The notes beneath the pieces were generated by a model that saw only the letters and a list, made by a program, of their open reading frames with translations, was not told the DNA's origin and searched no databases. Position numbers and translations under genes: made by a program. A stretch of 64,000 nt of DNA from Chloroflexota bacterium (GTDB lineage Bacteria > Chloroflexota > Anaerolineae > Promineifilales > Promineifilaceae): assembly GCA_022616275.1 (NCBI GenBank), contig JAKEFB010000036.1:1-64000 (forward strand), written 5' to 3'. Positions 44,301 to 51,727 of this stretch are shown here, in pieces. The first letter of the stretch is position 1. Every line of letters starts with the position of its first letter.

Positions 44301-45986
44301 GGCATGGGGTACTTGCAGCCCGGCAAAATAGCGCGGTAGATAATCCAACAGCGCCAGGTCTGGTTCCTTCTGGCGCGCCTCGGCGTAGTGGGAGATCCGT
44401 AGCAAAATGGGCAAGCGTACCGGCCCGAGGTCAGGCAGCCGCCAGGCGTTCTTGTCATCCCACCACGCCTGCGGCTGAAAGATGCGCTCAGGTTCGGCCA
44501 GGATGGCAAGGGCAAAGCGTAGCGTCAGGTAGCGTAGCAGCGTAGTCTTGCCCGAGCCTGGTTCGCCCAGGATGACGACCTGCCGGTGGCGCTGAACGAT
44601 GTTGGCGAGTTCCTCGCGTGGGCTGGAGATCTCCAGTGCTTGCTCAAGTGGGTGTGCCTGACTAGCCCAGATTCGATATTGTTTCTCGCGCTCCTTGGGA
44701 TCTTCTACGCGCTCCAGGCGTTTATTGATCTCGTCCAGTTCTTCCTGCATCACCCGACGGTCCACGTCGGGGCGGTCGTGGGCGGCCTGCAAACCCACAT
44801 AGATTTCATCCAACGGCAACACCACTTGCACTTTGGTTTGTTTGATGCCGCCCGGCTCCAGGTGAGTGTTGTTTCGCACCAGAGCGTGGAGATAGCCTTC
44901 GAGTACCATCCGTTCACGCTCAAAGTGCGGGGGAGGTGGAACTTTCAAAGGCGCTGACGATGAAGTGCCTGGTTCAGGTTTTTTTTTACCCAGCGCTTTA
45001 GGCAGGGTATCCAACGTGAATTTGCCACCCGGATGTGAATCTATATCTTCTATCCATTCGTTCCGCTGTTCACTCCAACGCCGCAAGTAAACTGTGCCAT
45101 GTGCGGCGTCGAAATCAAGATGGACGAAGTTATAGGCATTGGTATAACGTGAATCTTCGGCCACACGGCGCTTGTAACTAGCCCCGGCGGGGATGATGAC
45201 ACAATCGCCTGTTGTGCCCTTTACCACGTGAACCTGAGGATTATGTACATGACCGTGCAGGATGAAGTGGCACGCGCGGCCTAGCCTGGCTTCGGTGCGA
45301 TTGCGATCAAACTCGCTTAGCCAGGCAAACGGGTGATGGACAACAGCAATGCGTAGTTCGGCATCGGCGATCTTCGCCAAGGCATCGTGGATCTGCGGTT
45401 CACCGATCAAGGTGTAACCGTAGTCATTGACCTCACCGTTAGCATCCTTGTTACGAGCGTTCATCCAGGCGGAGTTGAGGCCCAGTAGTCCGACACGCTT
45501 CCCACCTGCTTCCAGTTGGAGAATGGAAGCGTAATCAGGGGAAGGTTGATTTGTGTATCCGGCGACAAACTCACGATATGCCTCAAACGGATCTAACACC
45601 CGTTTAAGCTTTCTCGCATCAATTAGCCAAGTTTGCACCAGTGTGTCGGAATCAAGCGGCTTTTGCAGGGCTGGCGGCAGCATCTCATAGATCGTTTCCC
45701 GGCTTAAATCGTGGTTGCCCGGTATACAGAAAAGCCGGTTTGGCGGCAAGCTCAGAGCTTCCAACACCGGTTCAAATAGATATTCTCGAGCAGCTTCATA
45801 CTCAGCAGGCTGGCCGCTGAAGGCAATATCACCACTAAAGACGACAAAGTCAACCTGTGTCAGAGCTAGATTGATGGTTGCCCGGTCACGAATATCTTTA
45901 ATGAGAGCATCGCGCACCACCTTCCGGTCGAAGTCTGCCCCTTTTTGGTGCCAATCCGAGAGATGAAGCCAGGTTAATCCTGTCAT
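38382..45986 (-). CDS. Calcineurin-like phosphoesterase / NACHT NTPase / HEAT-repeat protein
   Basis: This is a 2534-residue STAND-type protein. Residues 1-320 are a metallophosphoesterase with all metal motifs: D11-x-H13, G-D53, G-N91-H92-D, H217-H218 and G245-H-x-H248. A linker with a coiled-coil-like stretch (about 405-445) follows. The NACHT domain has Walker A 'GEPGSGKTTLL' (474-484) and Walker B 'MVLLDGLDEI' (579-588), then a winged-helix region and 'YGFMHLTFEEYFTARHLV'. Residues of about 980-2530 are HEAT/ARM-like helical repeats, presumably the sensor. Bacterial NACHT proteins include antiphage defence proteins. The effector here would be a nuclease or phosphodiesterase activated by oligomerisation. 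GGCCGG-type words are sparse compared with neighbours, suggesting transfer. GGAGG precedes the ATG. Confidence 0.9.
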   Translation of the reverse strand: MTGLTWLHLSDWHQKGADFDRKVVRDALIKDIRDRATINLALTQVDFVVFSGDIAFSGQPAEYEAAREYLFEPVLEALSLPPNRLFCIPGNHDLSRETIYEMLPPALQKPLDSDTLVQTWLIDARKLKRVLDPFEAYREFVAGYTNQPSPDYASILQLEAGGKRVGLLGLNSAWMNARNKDANGEVNDYGYTLIGEPQIHDALAKIADAELRIAVVHHPFAWLSEFDRNRTEARLGRACHFILHGHVHNPQVHVVKGTTGDCVIIPAGASYKRRVAEDSRYTNAYNFVHLDFDAAHGTVYLRRWSEQRNEWIEDIDSHPGGKFTLDTLPKALGKKKPEPGTSSSAPLKVPPPPHFERERMVLEGYLHALVRNNTHLEPGGIKQTKVQVVLPLDEIYVGLQAAHDRPDVDRRVMQEELDEINKRLERVEDPKEREKQYRIWASQAHPLEQALEISSPREELANIVQRHRQVVILGEPGSGKTTLLRYLTLRFALAILAEPERIFQPQAWWDDKNAWRLPDLGPVRLPILLRISHYAEARQKEPDLALLDYLPRYFAGLQVPHADKLGPLLQRLLEEGRCMVLLDGLDEIRDYTDRHNIAAAIGRFADVFRETGLPGWLTRSLTFIQTRVEAKPEANSGNDEAESMVIPWDKSVPEDVRQEWEKQIKQRRRQRRHDRAIQLAWDLLNEVRYAHIGNHFVVTCRIAGYHFAGVPGEFEHYTIRRMSLDDIKLFLEKWCPAVERHLTKSPDPVQVEQRARREIGGILQAVDTLPGVLEMARNPLLLRILALIHRGESHLPHRRVELYETATVTLLRDWHRERGTKGAAIDEEKAMSLLGPLAFYIHENYSSGFLSKGETERFLGRILAIERGEKDPEQPLLETREAVQQFLEAVHQNSGLFLERGQGLYGFMHLTFEEYFTARHLVSSSAQARSEIFKRLHLPRWREPILLAVGSLSKQFYADADDLLRTILDAGSLYEPVLHRDLLFAAACVGDSVNVASVLRQEIGGRLLALYCDRRRAGRYRLLQSQVKDALLMLCNDQGDVAVEAALANTLMGCPNRSALACALEVVDWLKARTPAVAHALAACPELGVLPRGQELLRAVQARLPANSNGMRPTPADWDMVREDAALARLLGVMWCYDWRAYLPSSLGIPQATCDNATRELHSLSIYRAVGLANQFSQRFSDTPNYRRETEFWEAISESLRTIWQTSPKDSDLEAATEQLIRAVAGWFQGSDETRDVAATLRLFLSFRTGFTSSREPIEVDTLLIGEALIRFQNVVREQERAVSDLDWSNVFQRAGSYLLKDISAGHTLVPIFVTAAGRLANLNPLPDDEALRASVETIQAAIGHTLLDMLRSTTDIQQYQDAVLFLSFPITEPWQSISSDSEEYRLQAEMVSIVCADIEGIDVKRRRLALQALTKPPVREHVEFTDAQVELLLGLLDAPADQATPALDILFATGLTSDLLAWCWAVLRRPDHPLAEAVREKLDGVTEIEGDRPLLALLDEGRRDVALRTISLELLRKISWQESDTFAQSLVWLVDEDTEVRHLAALLPASQDDLLALPHAVLVTAVQHELKATGASWAVLCGDAPLVRLLSGLWLQGWDDALTQLWVAQPAEPYVDREHPTEFWGSFRTYPESEDCIRWLLAKAEFGHLLIPTFRHAAARLTELEGDTVQGAPQTEHIAVVQQEISQQIDALLAQSATLPLLRVKTAILAAAIRQEAITPVSAMTLQATLEGADDKVWFATLSRLANQQDQQSLVVTALTQAFKSAVRERRLMALALLYDHEALQAAMAETLAARYLDQPAEVEEGLAVLGLLLQVKQPPAGLYPWLRALSTPENDLPLAVWLRQTLAAHGLVPNAPVPALAHLLITDEAEVRLAASLALLATDLPALLVTVLLETVQSPNDLVRVKGTQELCDVCSQLSTDGSTEAVQTLLDFRRDANANKDWHLGTVSASALGFINHTQPFWVARWLEALEQEDEVARDVARQDLNEVYQVSTDVLSILCTTLTDITRPLAARRAVTDTLGEIMRSNANQRADTTIHTALTAVLDDPDTDIRRSAAYALQWATGHTLWPVAQALLRATQSDSDEETRCLALRSLGPVLHVVRGFRDADVSKEALFRWLEAQGAERSLFGRADITEAVKQLPNLPVLEETPDADAILDALVHPDTLGLSEEIAARLRGDQEWDKLLQNTRQEWQLRRSWLETLPHLPAAIAQVEALLTTPEPAMRRTAACALARLYHGDDDRPARLSDLLSDSAPLQAMLDAVTDLDSWGDEDGPGVSPHLWAVKQIVGWVEARPSEERTRLIAGMLDDLEKAMVGMENQDDDNDDKFTDPYSGWPARRALVTVLAELSERLTYHAFTRTRDPADVVALFARAATDLDSYNTRRFAIRALGNLQQLTDQVADVFFAACQDVGDVYRETRKAVSKFKVFGPGSLERLTAAISNPSITVAYHAALLLGELGFSRSEELGRAGRKRVADELVQLLDDPLAERIVYDFRKSSDGERVGPLHDVIYEALVRVVAGPDAPATPEEGED

Positions 45987-46076
45987 CGAGAGCCTCCAAA
46001 TAACTCAAGAGAAAGTAACAGTAACACGACAATCCCAAAGGGAATATACATCGGTTTTATACTTTAGAAAAACCTT

Positions 46077-46121
46077 TTATCCAGCCCAAGAGCAAATTTG
46101 ATAGCCCGTTCCCCGCTTCAT
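46077..46121 (-). pseudogene. MazF-type toxin stub
   Basis: After the antitoxin stop, GTGAGG-AATG opens a frame beginning M-K-R-G, the usual start of MazF toxins. It diverges at once and stops after 14 codons (TAA at 46077-46079). The rest of the toxin is gone, replaced by AT-rich DNA that leads to the phosphoesterase-NACHT gene. Confidence 0.5.
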
Positions 46122-46124
46122 TCC

Positions 46125-46352
46125 TCACCCCCAGGTCTGTTCTGCTTCCCAAATGTCGAATTCTCCTGGTTGCACCGGGTATCGTGCATACCCGGCTGCG
46201 TGCTGCCGTTCCATTTGTTTGATCTCTTATTGTTCAAGGGCAAGTTTTAAGGCTTCCCGGATAAACGCCGAACGGGTCGTGTTCAAATCCTGGCTTACCT
46301 GGTCCACTTTGGCCAGTAACGATTCGTCTATCGTCACCTGAATCGTCTTCAT
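46125..46352 (-). pseudogene. RHH (MazE-type) antitoxin interrupted by a stop codon
   Basis: The ATG at 46352 begins 'MKTIQVTIDESLLAKVDQ', a ribbon-helix-helix antitoxin. An in-frame TAA at 46227-46229 stops translation after 41 residues. Beyond it the same frame continues for 34 codons with the usual C-terminal part ('MERQHAAGYARYPVQPGEFD', then 'IWEAEQTWG') and ends at TGA 46125. The TAA probably replaced a Tyr codon. The truncated product retains the DNA-binding part but not the toxin-binding tail. An operator-like inverted repeat (GTGGATT/AATCCAC) lies at about 46374-46400. Confidence 0.7.
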
Positions 46353-46354
46353 CC

Positions 46355-46726
46355 TCTTCACCTCCACTATGTGGATTGCTCTCCACACAGTAATCCACCT
46401 CCCTTGACAAGTCAAGCCGACTTTTTGATCTCCTTTTTTGAGAAATTCGTGCAATTCGTGTAACTTGTCCTGAGCAATGTCGAAGGATTCGTGTCGAAAA
46501 AAAGTTACCTCTCGTAGCGGGTATTCGAAGCAATTAACAATTCCCCAATTGGTTTAGAAGGCTCTTAGCGCCTTCTGAGCGGTGTCACCAGTTTTGACTG
46601 GGGTTGATAGCTACGCTGAACCCCACAGAGTGCATTTTAGGCCCCTTAGAGGCTCGCAGAATCGCTTCGAATTCCCTAGCCCGCTGCCCTTTTTGGATCT
46701 GATGTTCTACGGGTAAAATTAGCCCC
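46355..46726. other. Intergenic region between antitoxin remnant and recD2
   Basis: Besides the GTGGATT/AATCCAC inverted repeat near the antitoxin start, I see only low-GC DNA, a CTGAGCAATGTCGAAGGA motif at about 46471-46488, and a short imperfect hairpin (GAAGGCTCTTAGCGCCTTC, 46558-46576). No further gene is evident. Confidence 0.4.
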
Positions 46727-49700
46727 ATGACCGGCCGATCCCCAGAGCAAATCAGCGGCTCCGTCGAGCGCATCACCTTCTATAACGAAGAGAACGGCTA
46801 CACCGTCCTGCGGCTGAAGCCCGACTCGCGTTCCATGCTGCCCTACAAGTACCCCGGCCGCGGCCAGGACCTTGTCACCGTCGTCGGCAACCTGCCCGAA
46901 GTCACGCCCGGCGAGTGGCTGAAGCTGACCGGCCGCTGGGACACCCACAGCAAGCACGGCCGCCAGTTCCAGGCCGACACCTGCGAACAAAGCCTGCCGG
47001 CCACCGCCGAAGGCATCAAGCGCTACCTCGGCTCCGGCCTCATTCGCGGCATCGGCCCGGTCATGGCCGAGCGGATCGTCAACAAGTTTGGCGACCAGGC
47101 GCTGGACGTCATTGAGCTGGAGCCCGGCCGGCTGCGCCAGGTGCTGGGCATCGGCCCCAAGCGGATCAAAGGCATCGTCAAGGCCTGGGACGAGCAAAGG
47201 GCCATCCGGGACGTCATGGTCTTCCTCCAGTCCCATGCCGTCTCCACCAGCCTGGCCATCAAGATTTACAAGAAGTACGGCGACGAGTCGCTGGCCGTCG
47301 TCCGCCAGACGCCCTACAAGTTGGTCAACGACATTCGTGGCATCGGCTTCAAAACGGCCGACAAGATTGCCAAAGCCCTGGGGCTGGCCCACGACGACCC
47401 CGGCCGCATTGAAGCCGGCATCGCCTACACCCTCAACCGCATGGCCGAAGAGGGCCACGTCTACGTCCCCCAGCAAGAGCTGGAGCCGGAAGCGGCCCAG
47501 ATTTTGAACCTGGACCCGGCCAAAATCACGGCCGTCATCGAGCAACTGGAAAGCGACGAGCTGATCCGGCGCGAGACGTTGACCTACAAAGTCGAGCCAG
47601 CCCCGGCCGCTCCACCGGCCCCGGCCGCCGTCAAAGAAGAAAAAGCCGTCTACCTGACCCCCCTCTACTACTCCGAAGTTGGCGTCACCAACCGCCTCCG
47701 CCGCATCATTGAGCACCCCACCAGCCGCCTCGCCCCCCTCCGCTCAACCCTCACCAGTAGCCAGCTACTTTCCAAAATCCAAAATCTAAAATCTAAAATC
47801 GAATTCCCCCTAACTCCCCAACAACTCCAGGCCATTCACACCGCCGTCAGCCACAAAGTCACCATCCTCACCGGTGGCCCCGGCACTGGAAAATGTATCC
47901 ACGGAGATGCACTCGTATGGCTGGAGCAAGGTTGGGTTCCGATCAAGGAGATAAAACCAACAAAGGACATGGTTGCCGATACCGCCATCCCTATCTCCGT
48001 AAAGGTTCATACTCGCAACGGTCTCAAGGAAGCAACGCACTTTTACTATGGCGGCGAACAGGAAACGGTACGAATTAGAACTTCTGAAAGATATGAAATT
48101 GAAGGCACGCTCAACCACAGAATCATTGTAGCCACAGAAAACGGCCCTGCCTGGAAACGGCTCGACGAAATTCGTGATGGCGACTATGTTGCTATTTACC
48201 GAAAATATATTCCTGAGGAGGACGTTTTTGATACCTTTGCCTACTTCCTTGGTTTATTTGTTGGCGATGGACATGCTAATAAGAGCGGTGATCTGCCAGT
48301 GACAGGTGTAATAATCACAACGGCCGATCAAGAAATTTGGGACTTTTTAGAAAAGGAAATGCCACAATTAAACTTTACCGTCAAAAATCATGGATATAGC
48401 GGCAAAGCGCGCATGTATTACATTGGACGGTACCGGTGGCACGGTAGAGGTGGCGTCGCGGCGGTGATGCAGGAGTGGGGCTGCAAATTGGCAAAGTCTA
48501 GAGAAAAGAATGTGCCTGTTAAAATCCTTCAAGGCACATTGTCACAAAAACGCTCTTTCCTTAAGGGGTTGCTTGATGCAGACGGAACAATAGATAAACG
48601 TGACGGTTCAGTGGAATTAGGTATGTCTAATTTACCACTACTCCAAAGTGTACAAGTAATACTGCTAGAATTTGGCATCATATCTGTTATCAGGCAAAAG
48701 CCAGATGTAGATTCCTGGCGCTTATCTATCAGGGGAGACGATGCACTCAGATTCTACGAGCGCATTGGATTCAATATTGAACGGAAGCAAATTGGCAGGC
48801 AGTTGCTTAGCAATCGATCAAATGCGAATCGCGACATTGTGCCCTGCCTGGGAACTGGTCTGCTTCGCCGGTATATTGCTCAGACAGGTAAGCACAACCG
48901 TGAATGGTGGTGGAAATGGAAACGAGAAGCGAAAGGGGAACGACGACCACATAGAGACCGCCTCTTAACTCTGATAGATCAATATCAAGTTAACAGTCAG
49001 GAAGAATCCATTATTCGGAGTCTTTCCAATGAGGATATCTTTTGGTCTCAAGTGACTGGATCTATACGTTCAAGAGCAGAAGTTTATGATTTACATGTAC
49101 CGGATGGCAATGAATTCATTGCTAACGGGTTTGTTAATCATAATACCACTACTTTACGCACACTTCTTGATCTATTGGATCGCCACCACCACACCTACGC
49201 CCTGGCCTCGCCCACCGGCCGGGCCGCCAAACGATTATCAGAAGCCACCGGCCGGCCGGCCAGGACCATTCATCGCCTGCTGGAGTTCAATCCCGGCCAG
49301 GGTTTCGGCCGCCACGAAAACAACCCCATCGAGGCCGACCTGGTGGTCATTGACGAGACCTCCATGCTCGACCTGGTCCTGGCCAACAACCTGCTCAAAG
49401 CCGTCAGCCCCGACAGCCACCTGCTGCTGGTCGGCGACGTAGATCAGTTGCCCTCGGTTGGGGCCGGAGACGTGCTCCGCGACCTGATTGACTCCGGCGT
49501 GGCCGCCGTCATCCGCCTGGAGACGATCTTCCGCCAGGCGGCCGGCAGCCTGATCATCCGCAACGCCCACCGCATCAACCAGGGCCAGATGCCGGAGACG
49601 CCCAAGGGGGCCACCGACTTCTTCCTCTTCGTCAAGGACGACCCCGACGAAGCGGCCGAATTGCTGGTGGACATCGTCAAGAGCCGCGTCCCGGCTAAAT

Positions 49701-50245
49701 TTGGCCTCCACCCCTTCGACGACGTCCAGGTGCTCAGCCCGATGTACGCCGGCGGCACCGGCGTTTCCAACCTCAACCAGTTGCTGCAGCAGGCCCTTAA
49801 CCCGCCAGGCAACAAACCGGAAAGACGGCTCGGCGGCCGGGTCTTTCGCCTGGGCGACAAAGTCATGCAGACGGTCAACAACTACGACAAGAACGTCTAC
49901 AACGGCGACATCGGCCGGATCACGGCGATGGACGTGGTCCAGCAGACGATGACGGTCAGCATTGACGGCGCGCCCGTCGTTTACGACTTCCTGGAAGCCG
50001 ACGAGCTGGTCCACGCCTTTAGCATCAGCGTCCACAAGAGTCAGGGCGCCGAGTACCCCTGTGTGGTCATGCCCATCCTGACCCAGCATTACATGATGTT
50101 ACAGCGGAATTTGCTCTACACGGCCGTCACCCGGGCCAAAAAGCTGGTCATCCTCGTCGGCACGCGCAAAGCCATCCAGATTGCCATCCGCAACAACCGC
50201 GTCACCGAGCGCCACACGGCCCTGGACTGGCGCTTGAAGCGGTAA
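46727..50245 (+). CDS. recD2: RecD2 helicase precursor with intein
   Basis: This is a 1172-residue precursor; removal of the intein (residues 390-806) leaves a 755-residue RecD2-type 5'-3' DNA helicase. The N-terminal OB-like part ('SGSVERITFYNEENGYTVLR') and helix-hairpin-helix repeats ('YLGSGLIRGIGPVMAERIV') are typical of RecD2. Walker A is GGPGTGK|TTT, split exactly by the intein. Walker B is 'DLVVIDETSMLDLVL', followed by 'HLLLVGDVDQLPSVGAGDVL' and the C-terminal 'SISVHKSQGAEYPCVV' and 'NLLYTAVTRAKKLVILVG'. The helicase cannot bind ATP until the intein splices. It acts in DNA repair and has no RecBC partners here. Confidence 0.93.
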   Translation: MTGRSPEQISGSVERITFYNEENGYTVLRLKPDSRSMLPYKYPGRGQDLVTVVGNLPEVTPGEWLKLTGRWDTHSKHGRQFQADTCEQSLPATAEGIKRYLGSGLIRGIGPVMAERIVNKFGDQALDVIELEPGRLRQVLGIGPKRIKGIVKAWDEQRAIRDVMVFLQSHAVSTSLAIKIYKKYGDESLAVVRQTPYKLVNDIRGIGFKTADKIAKALGLAHDDPGRIEAGIAYTLNRMAEEGHVYVPQQELEPEAAQILNLDPAKITAVIEQLESDELIRRETLTYKVEPAPAAPPAPAAVKEEKAVYLTPLYYSEVGVTNRLRRIIEHPTSRLAPLRSTLTSSQLLSKIQNLKSKIEFPLTPQQLQAIHTAVSHKVTILTGGPGTGKCIHGDALVWLEQGWVPIKEIKPTKDMVADTAIPISVKVHTRNGLKEATHFYYGGEQETVRIRTSERYEIEGTLNHRIIVATENGPAWKRLDEIRDGDYVAIYRKYIPEEDVFDTFAYFLGLFVGDGHANKSGDLPVTGVIITTADQEIWDFLEKEMPQLNFTVKNHGYSGKARMYYIGRYRWHGRGGVAAVMQEWGCKLAKSREKNVPVKILQGTLSQKRSFLKGLLDADGTIDKRDGSVELGMSNLPLLQSVQVILLEFGIISVIRQKPDVDSWRLSIRGDDALRFYERIGFNIERKQIGRQLLSNRSNANRDIVPCLGTGLLRRYIAQTGKHNREWWWKWKREAKGERRPHRDRLLTLIDQYQVNSQEESIIRSLSNEDIFWSQVTGSIRSRAEVYDLHVPDGNEFIANGFVNHNTTTLRTLLDLLDRHHHTYALASPTGRAAKRLSEATGRPARTIHRLLEFNPGQGFGRHENNPIEADLVVIDETSMLDLVLANNLLKAVSPDSHLLLVGDVDQLPSVGAGDVLRDLIDSGVAAVIRLETIFRQAAGSLIIRNAHRINQGQMPETPKGATDFFLFVKDDPDEAAELLVDIVKSRVPAKFGLHPFDDVQVLSPMYAGGTGVSNLNQLLQQALNPPGNKPERRLGGRVFRLGDKVMQTVNNYDKNVYNGDIGRITAMDVVQQTMTVSIDGAPVVYDFLEADELVHAFSISVHKSQGAEYPCVVMPILTQHYMMLQRNLLYTAVTRAKKLVILVGTRKAIQIAIRNNRVTERHTALDWRLKR
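47765..47801 (+). repeat. CAAAATCTAAAATC words inside recD2
   Basis: The AAATCC/AAATCT words otherwise found in intergenic DNA (for example about 53650-53720) occur in frame here and encode 'SKIQNLKSKIE' in a linker. They probably represent expansion or insertion of intergenic words into a coding sequence. Confidence 0.5.
47894..49144 (+). mobile_element. Intein with LAGLIDADG homing endonuclease
   Basis: This 417-residue in-frame insertion starts with Cys ('CIHGDALVWLEQGWVPIKEI') and ends 'FIANGFVNHN' before Thr, the usual splice junctions (Cys1, His-Asn at the end, Thr +1). The middle contains two LAGLIDADG-type motifs ('LGLFVGDGHANKSG' and 'GLLDADGTIDKRDG'). GC content is clearly lower than in the flanking exteins, which suggests relatively recent arrival. 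It splits Walker A of the helicase right after the Lys. Confidence 0.93.
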
Positions 50246-50490
50246 GAGGAGAATACGGAGAAGCGCAGAGGCGCAAAGGTACACAGGGAGGCCGCAAAGA
50301 AAGAGGCTAGAAGTTAGCAGAAGAAAACGCTATACTGTGTGGCACTGACCATGCGCAAGTCGTGTCAGCCACGGCTGCTTACCTCGTCTAAAGTTAGTGT
50401 GGAGAGGGTGAGTAAAATTCACTCTAACTCTAACCGAGTTTTGGCCTTGCCAAAACCTGACTCTAACTCAAGCTAAAGGAGGAGAAAATC
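50246..50490. other. Intergenic region with TTTTGGCCTTGCCAAAA hairpin
   Basis: CTCTAACTC words (50421-50475) are interrupted by a perfect hairpin at 50438-50456 (GTTTTGGC, CTT, GCCAAAAC). A -10-like TATACT at 50331 may belong to the promoter of the following transporter operon. No gene is seen. Confidence 0.5.
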
Positions 50491-51666
50491 ATGAAACGCC
50501 TGCTTCGTCCCAGTTTTCTGGCCCTCTTGCTTCTGGCCTTGATCACTCTCTGGCTTGCCGGTTGCGGCGGCACGGCCGAAGCGCCAACCGCCGAGAGTGG
50601 CGACGCGCCGGAAGAACCGACGGCCGCCAGCGAAGACGCGCCGGAGGAGCCAACCGCCGCGAGTGAAGCGCCCGAAGAGCCGGCCGAAGTGAGCGGCTCG
50701 CTCACCGTCCTCGATTGGCCCGGCTACGACGCCGCCGATTTCTGGGTTGACTTCCAGACCACCTATCCCGACGTGACCGTCAACTTTGAGATCGGCGCGT
50801 CCGACGCCGACATCTACGCCAAGATGAAAGCCGGCGACCAGGCCGACGTTTTCCACCCCTATACCGGCTGGCTGCAATTTTACGTCGAGGAGGGGCTGGT
50901 CGAGGAAATTGACACCAGCCAGTTAACCAATTGGGACAAAGTGCCGGAGGAATTTAAGGCCATCGGCCAGTTCGACGGCAAGCAATACTTCATTCCCTGG
51001 GACTGGGGCTTTACTTCCATCCTCTACCGCACCGACATGGTCCCGGAGGGGATTGACTCCTGGGCCGCGCTGCTCGACCCCCAGTACGCCGGCCACGTCT
51101 CCATGTGGGACGACGGCCCCGGCGCGGTGACTGTCTCCTCCTACATTCACGACTACGACGAAACCAACATCACGCCGGAACAACTGGAGGCCATTAAACA
51201 GGAGTGGATCGCCCAGCGCGAGGTTAACCTCTTTTACTGGTTTGGCGAGCCGGAGCTGATTGAAGCGATGGCCGCCGGCGACGTCTGGGTCGCCTACGCC
51301 TGGCAGGGGGCCTACGCCACCCTCTTGGGCCAGGGCGTCCCCGTCGCCTACGCCGATCCCGTCGAAGGGCGCAACTCCTGGGTCGGCGTCTATGGCATCC
51401 GCCAGGGGACCGAGAATTATGACCTGGCGCTGCGCTTCCTGGACATGAAGCTGGCCGAAGCCACCGGCAACAACGTCGTCAACCTGTTCTATTACGGCCA
51501 CGCCAACCAGGACGTCATGAACGGCATTACCGACGAAACGCTCAAGGAAGCGTTCTCCATTGACGATCCCGCCATTTTGCAGAATACCAACTTCACCCCC
51601 AACCTGACGGCCGACCAGCGCGACGCCTGGACCGCCATGTGGGCCGAAGTAAAAGCAGCACCCTAG
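50491..51666 (+). CDS. potD: Polyamine-type ABC transporter substrate-binding lipoprotein
   Basis: This 391-residue lipoprotein (lipobox 'WLAGCGG', C25) has an acidic linker made of tandem EEPTAASE-like units (about residues 30-68). The mature part is PotD-like: 'SLTVLDWPGYDAADFWVDFQ', 'YAKMKAGDQADVFHPYTGWL', 'FIPWDWGFTSILYRTD' and 'GDVWVAYAWQGAYATL'. It should capture spermidine, putrescine or a similar cation outside the membrane and hand it to the two permeases encoded downstream. The ribosome binding site is AAAGGAGGAG. The exact ligand is inferred from family resemblance. Confidence 0.87.
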   Translation: MKRLLRPSFLALLLLALITLWLAGCGGTAEAPTAESGDAPEEPTAASEDAPEEPTAASEAPEEPAEVSGSLTVLDWPGYDAADFWVDFQTTYPDVTVNFEIGASDADIYAKMKAGDQADVFHPYTGWLQFYVEEGLVEEIDTSQLTNWDKVPEEFKAIGQFDGKQYFIPWDWGFTSILYRTDMVPEGIDSWAALLDPQYAGHVSMWDDGPGAVTVSSYIHDYDETNITPEQLEAIKQEWIAQREVNLFYWFGEPELIEAMAAGDVWVAYAWQGAYATLLGQGVPVAYADPVEGRNSWVGVYGIRQGTENYDLALRFLDMKLAEATGNNVVNLFYYGHANQDVMNGITDETLKEAFSIDDPAILQNTNFTPNLTADQRDAWTAMWAEVKAAP

Positions 51667-51727
51667 AAGAAGGACTGAGGGGCGAGGACTGAGGACTGAG
51701 TGATCCTCAGTCCTCAGTCCTGTTTTT

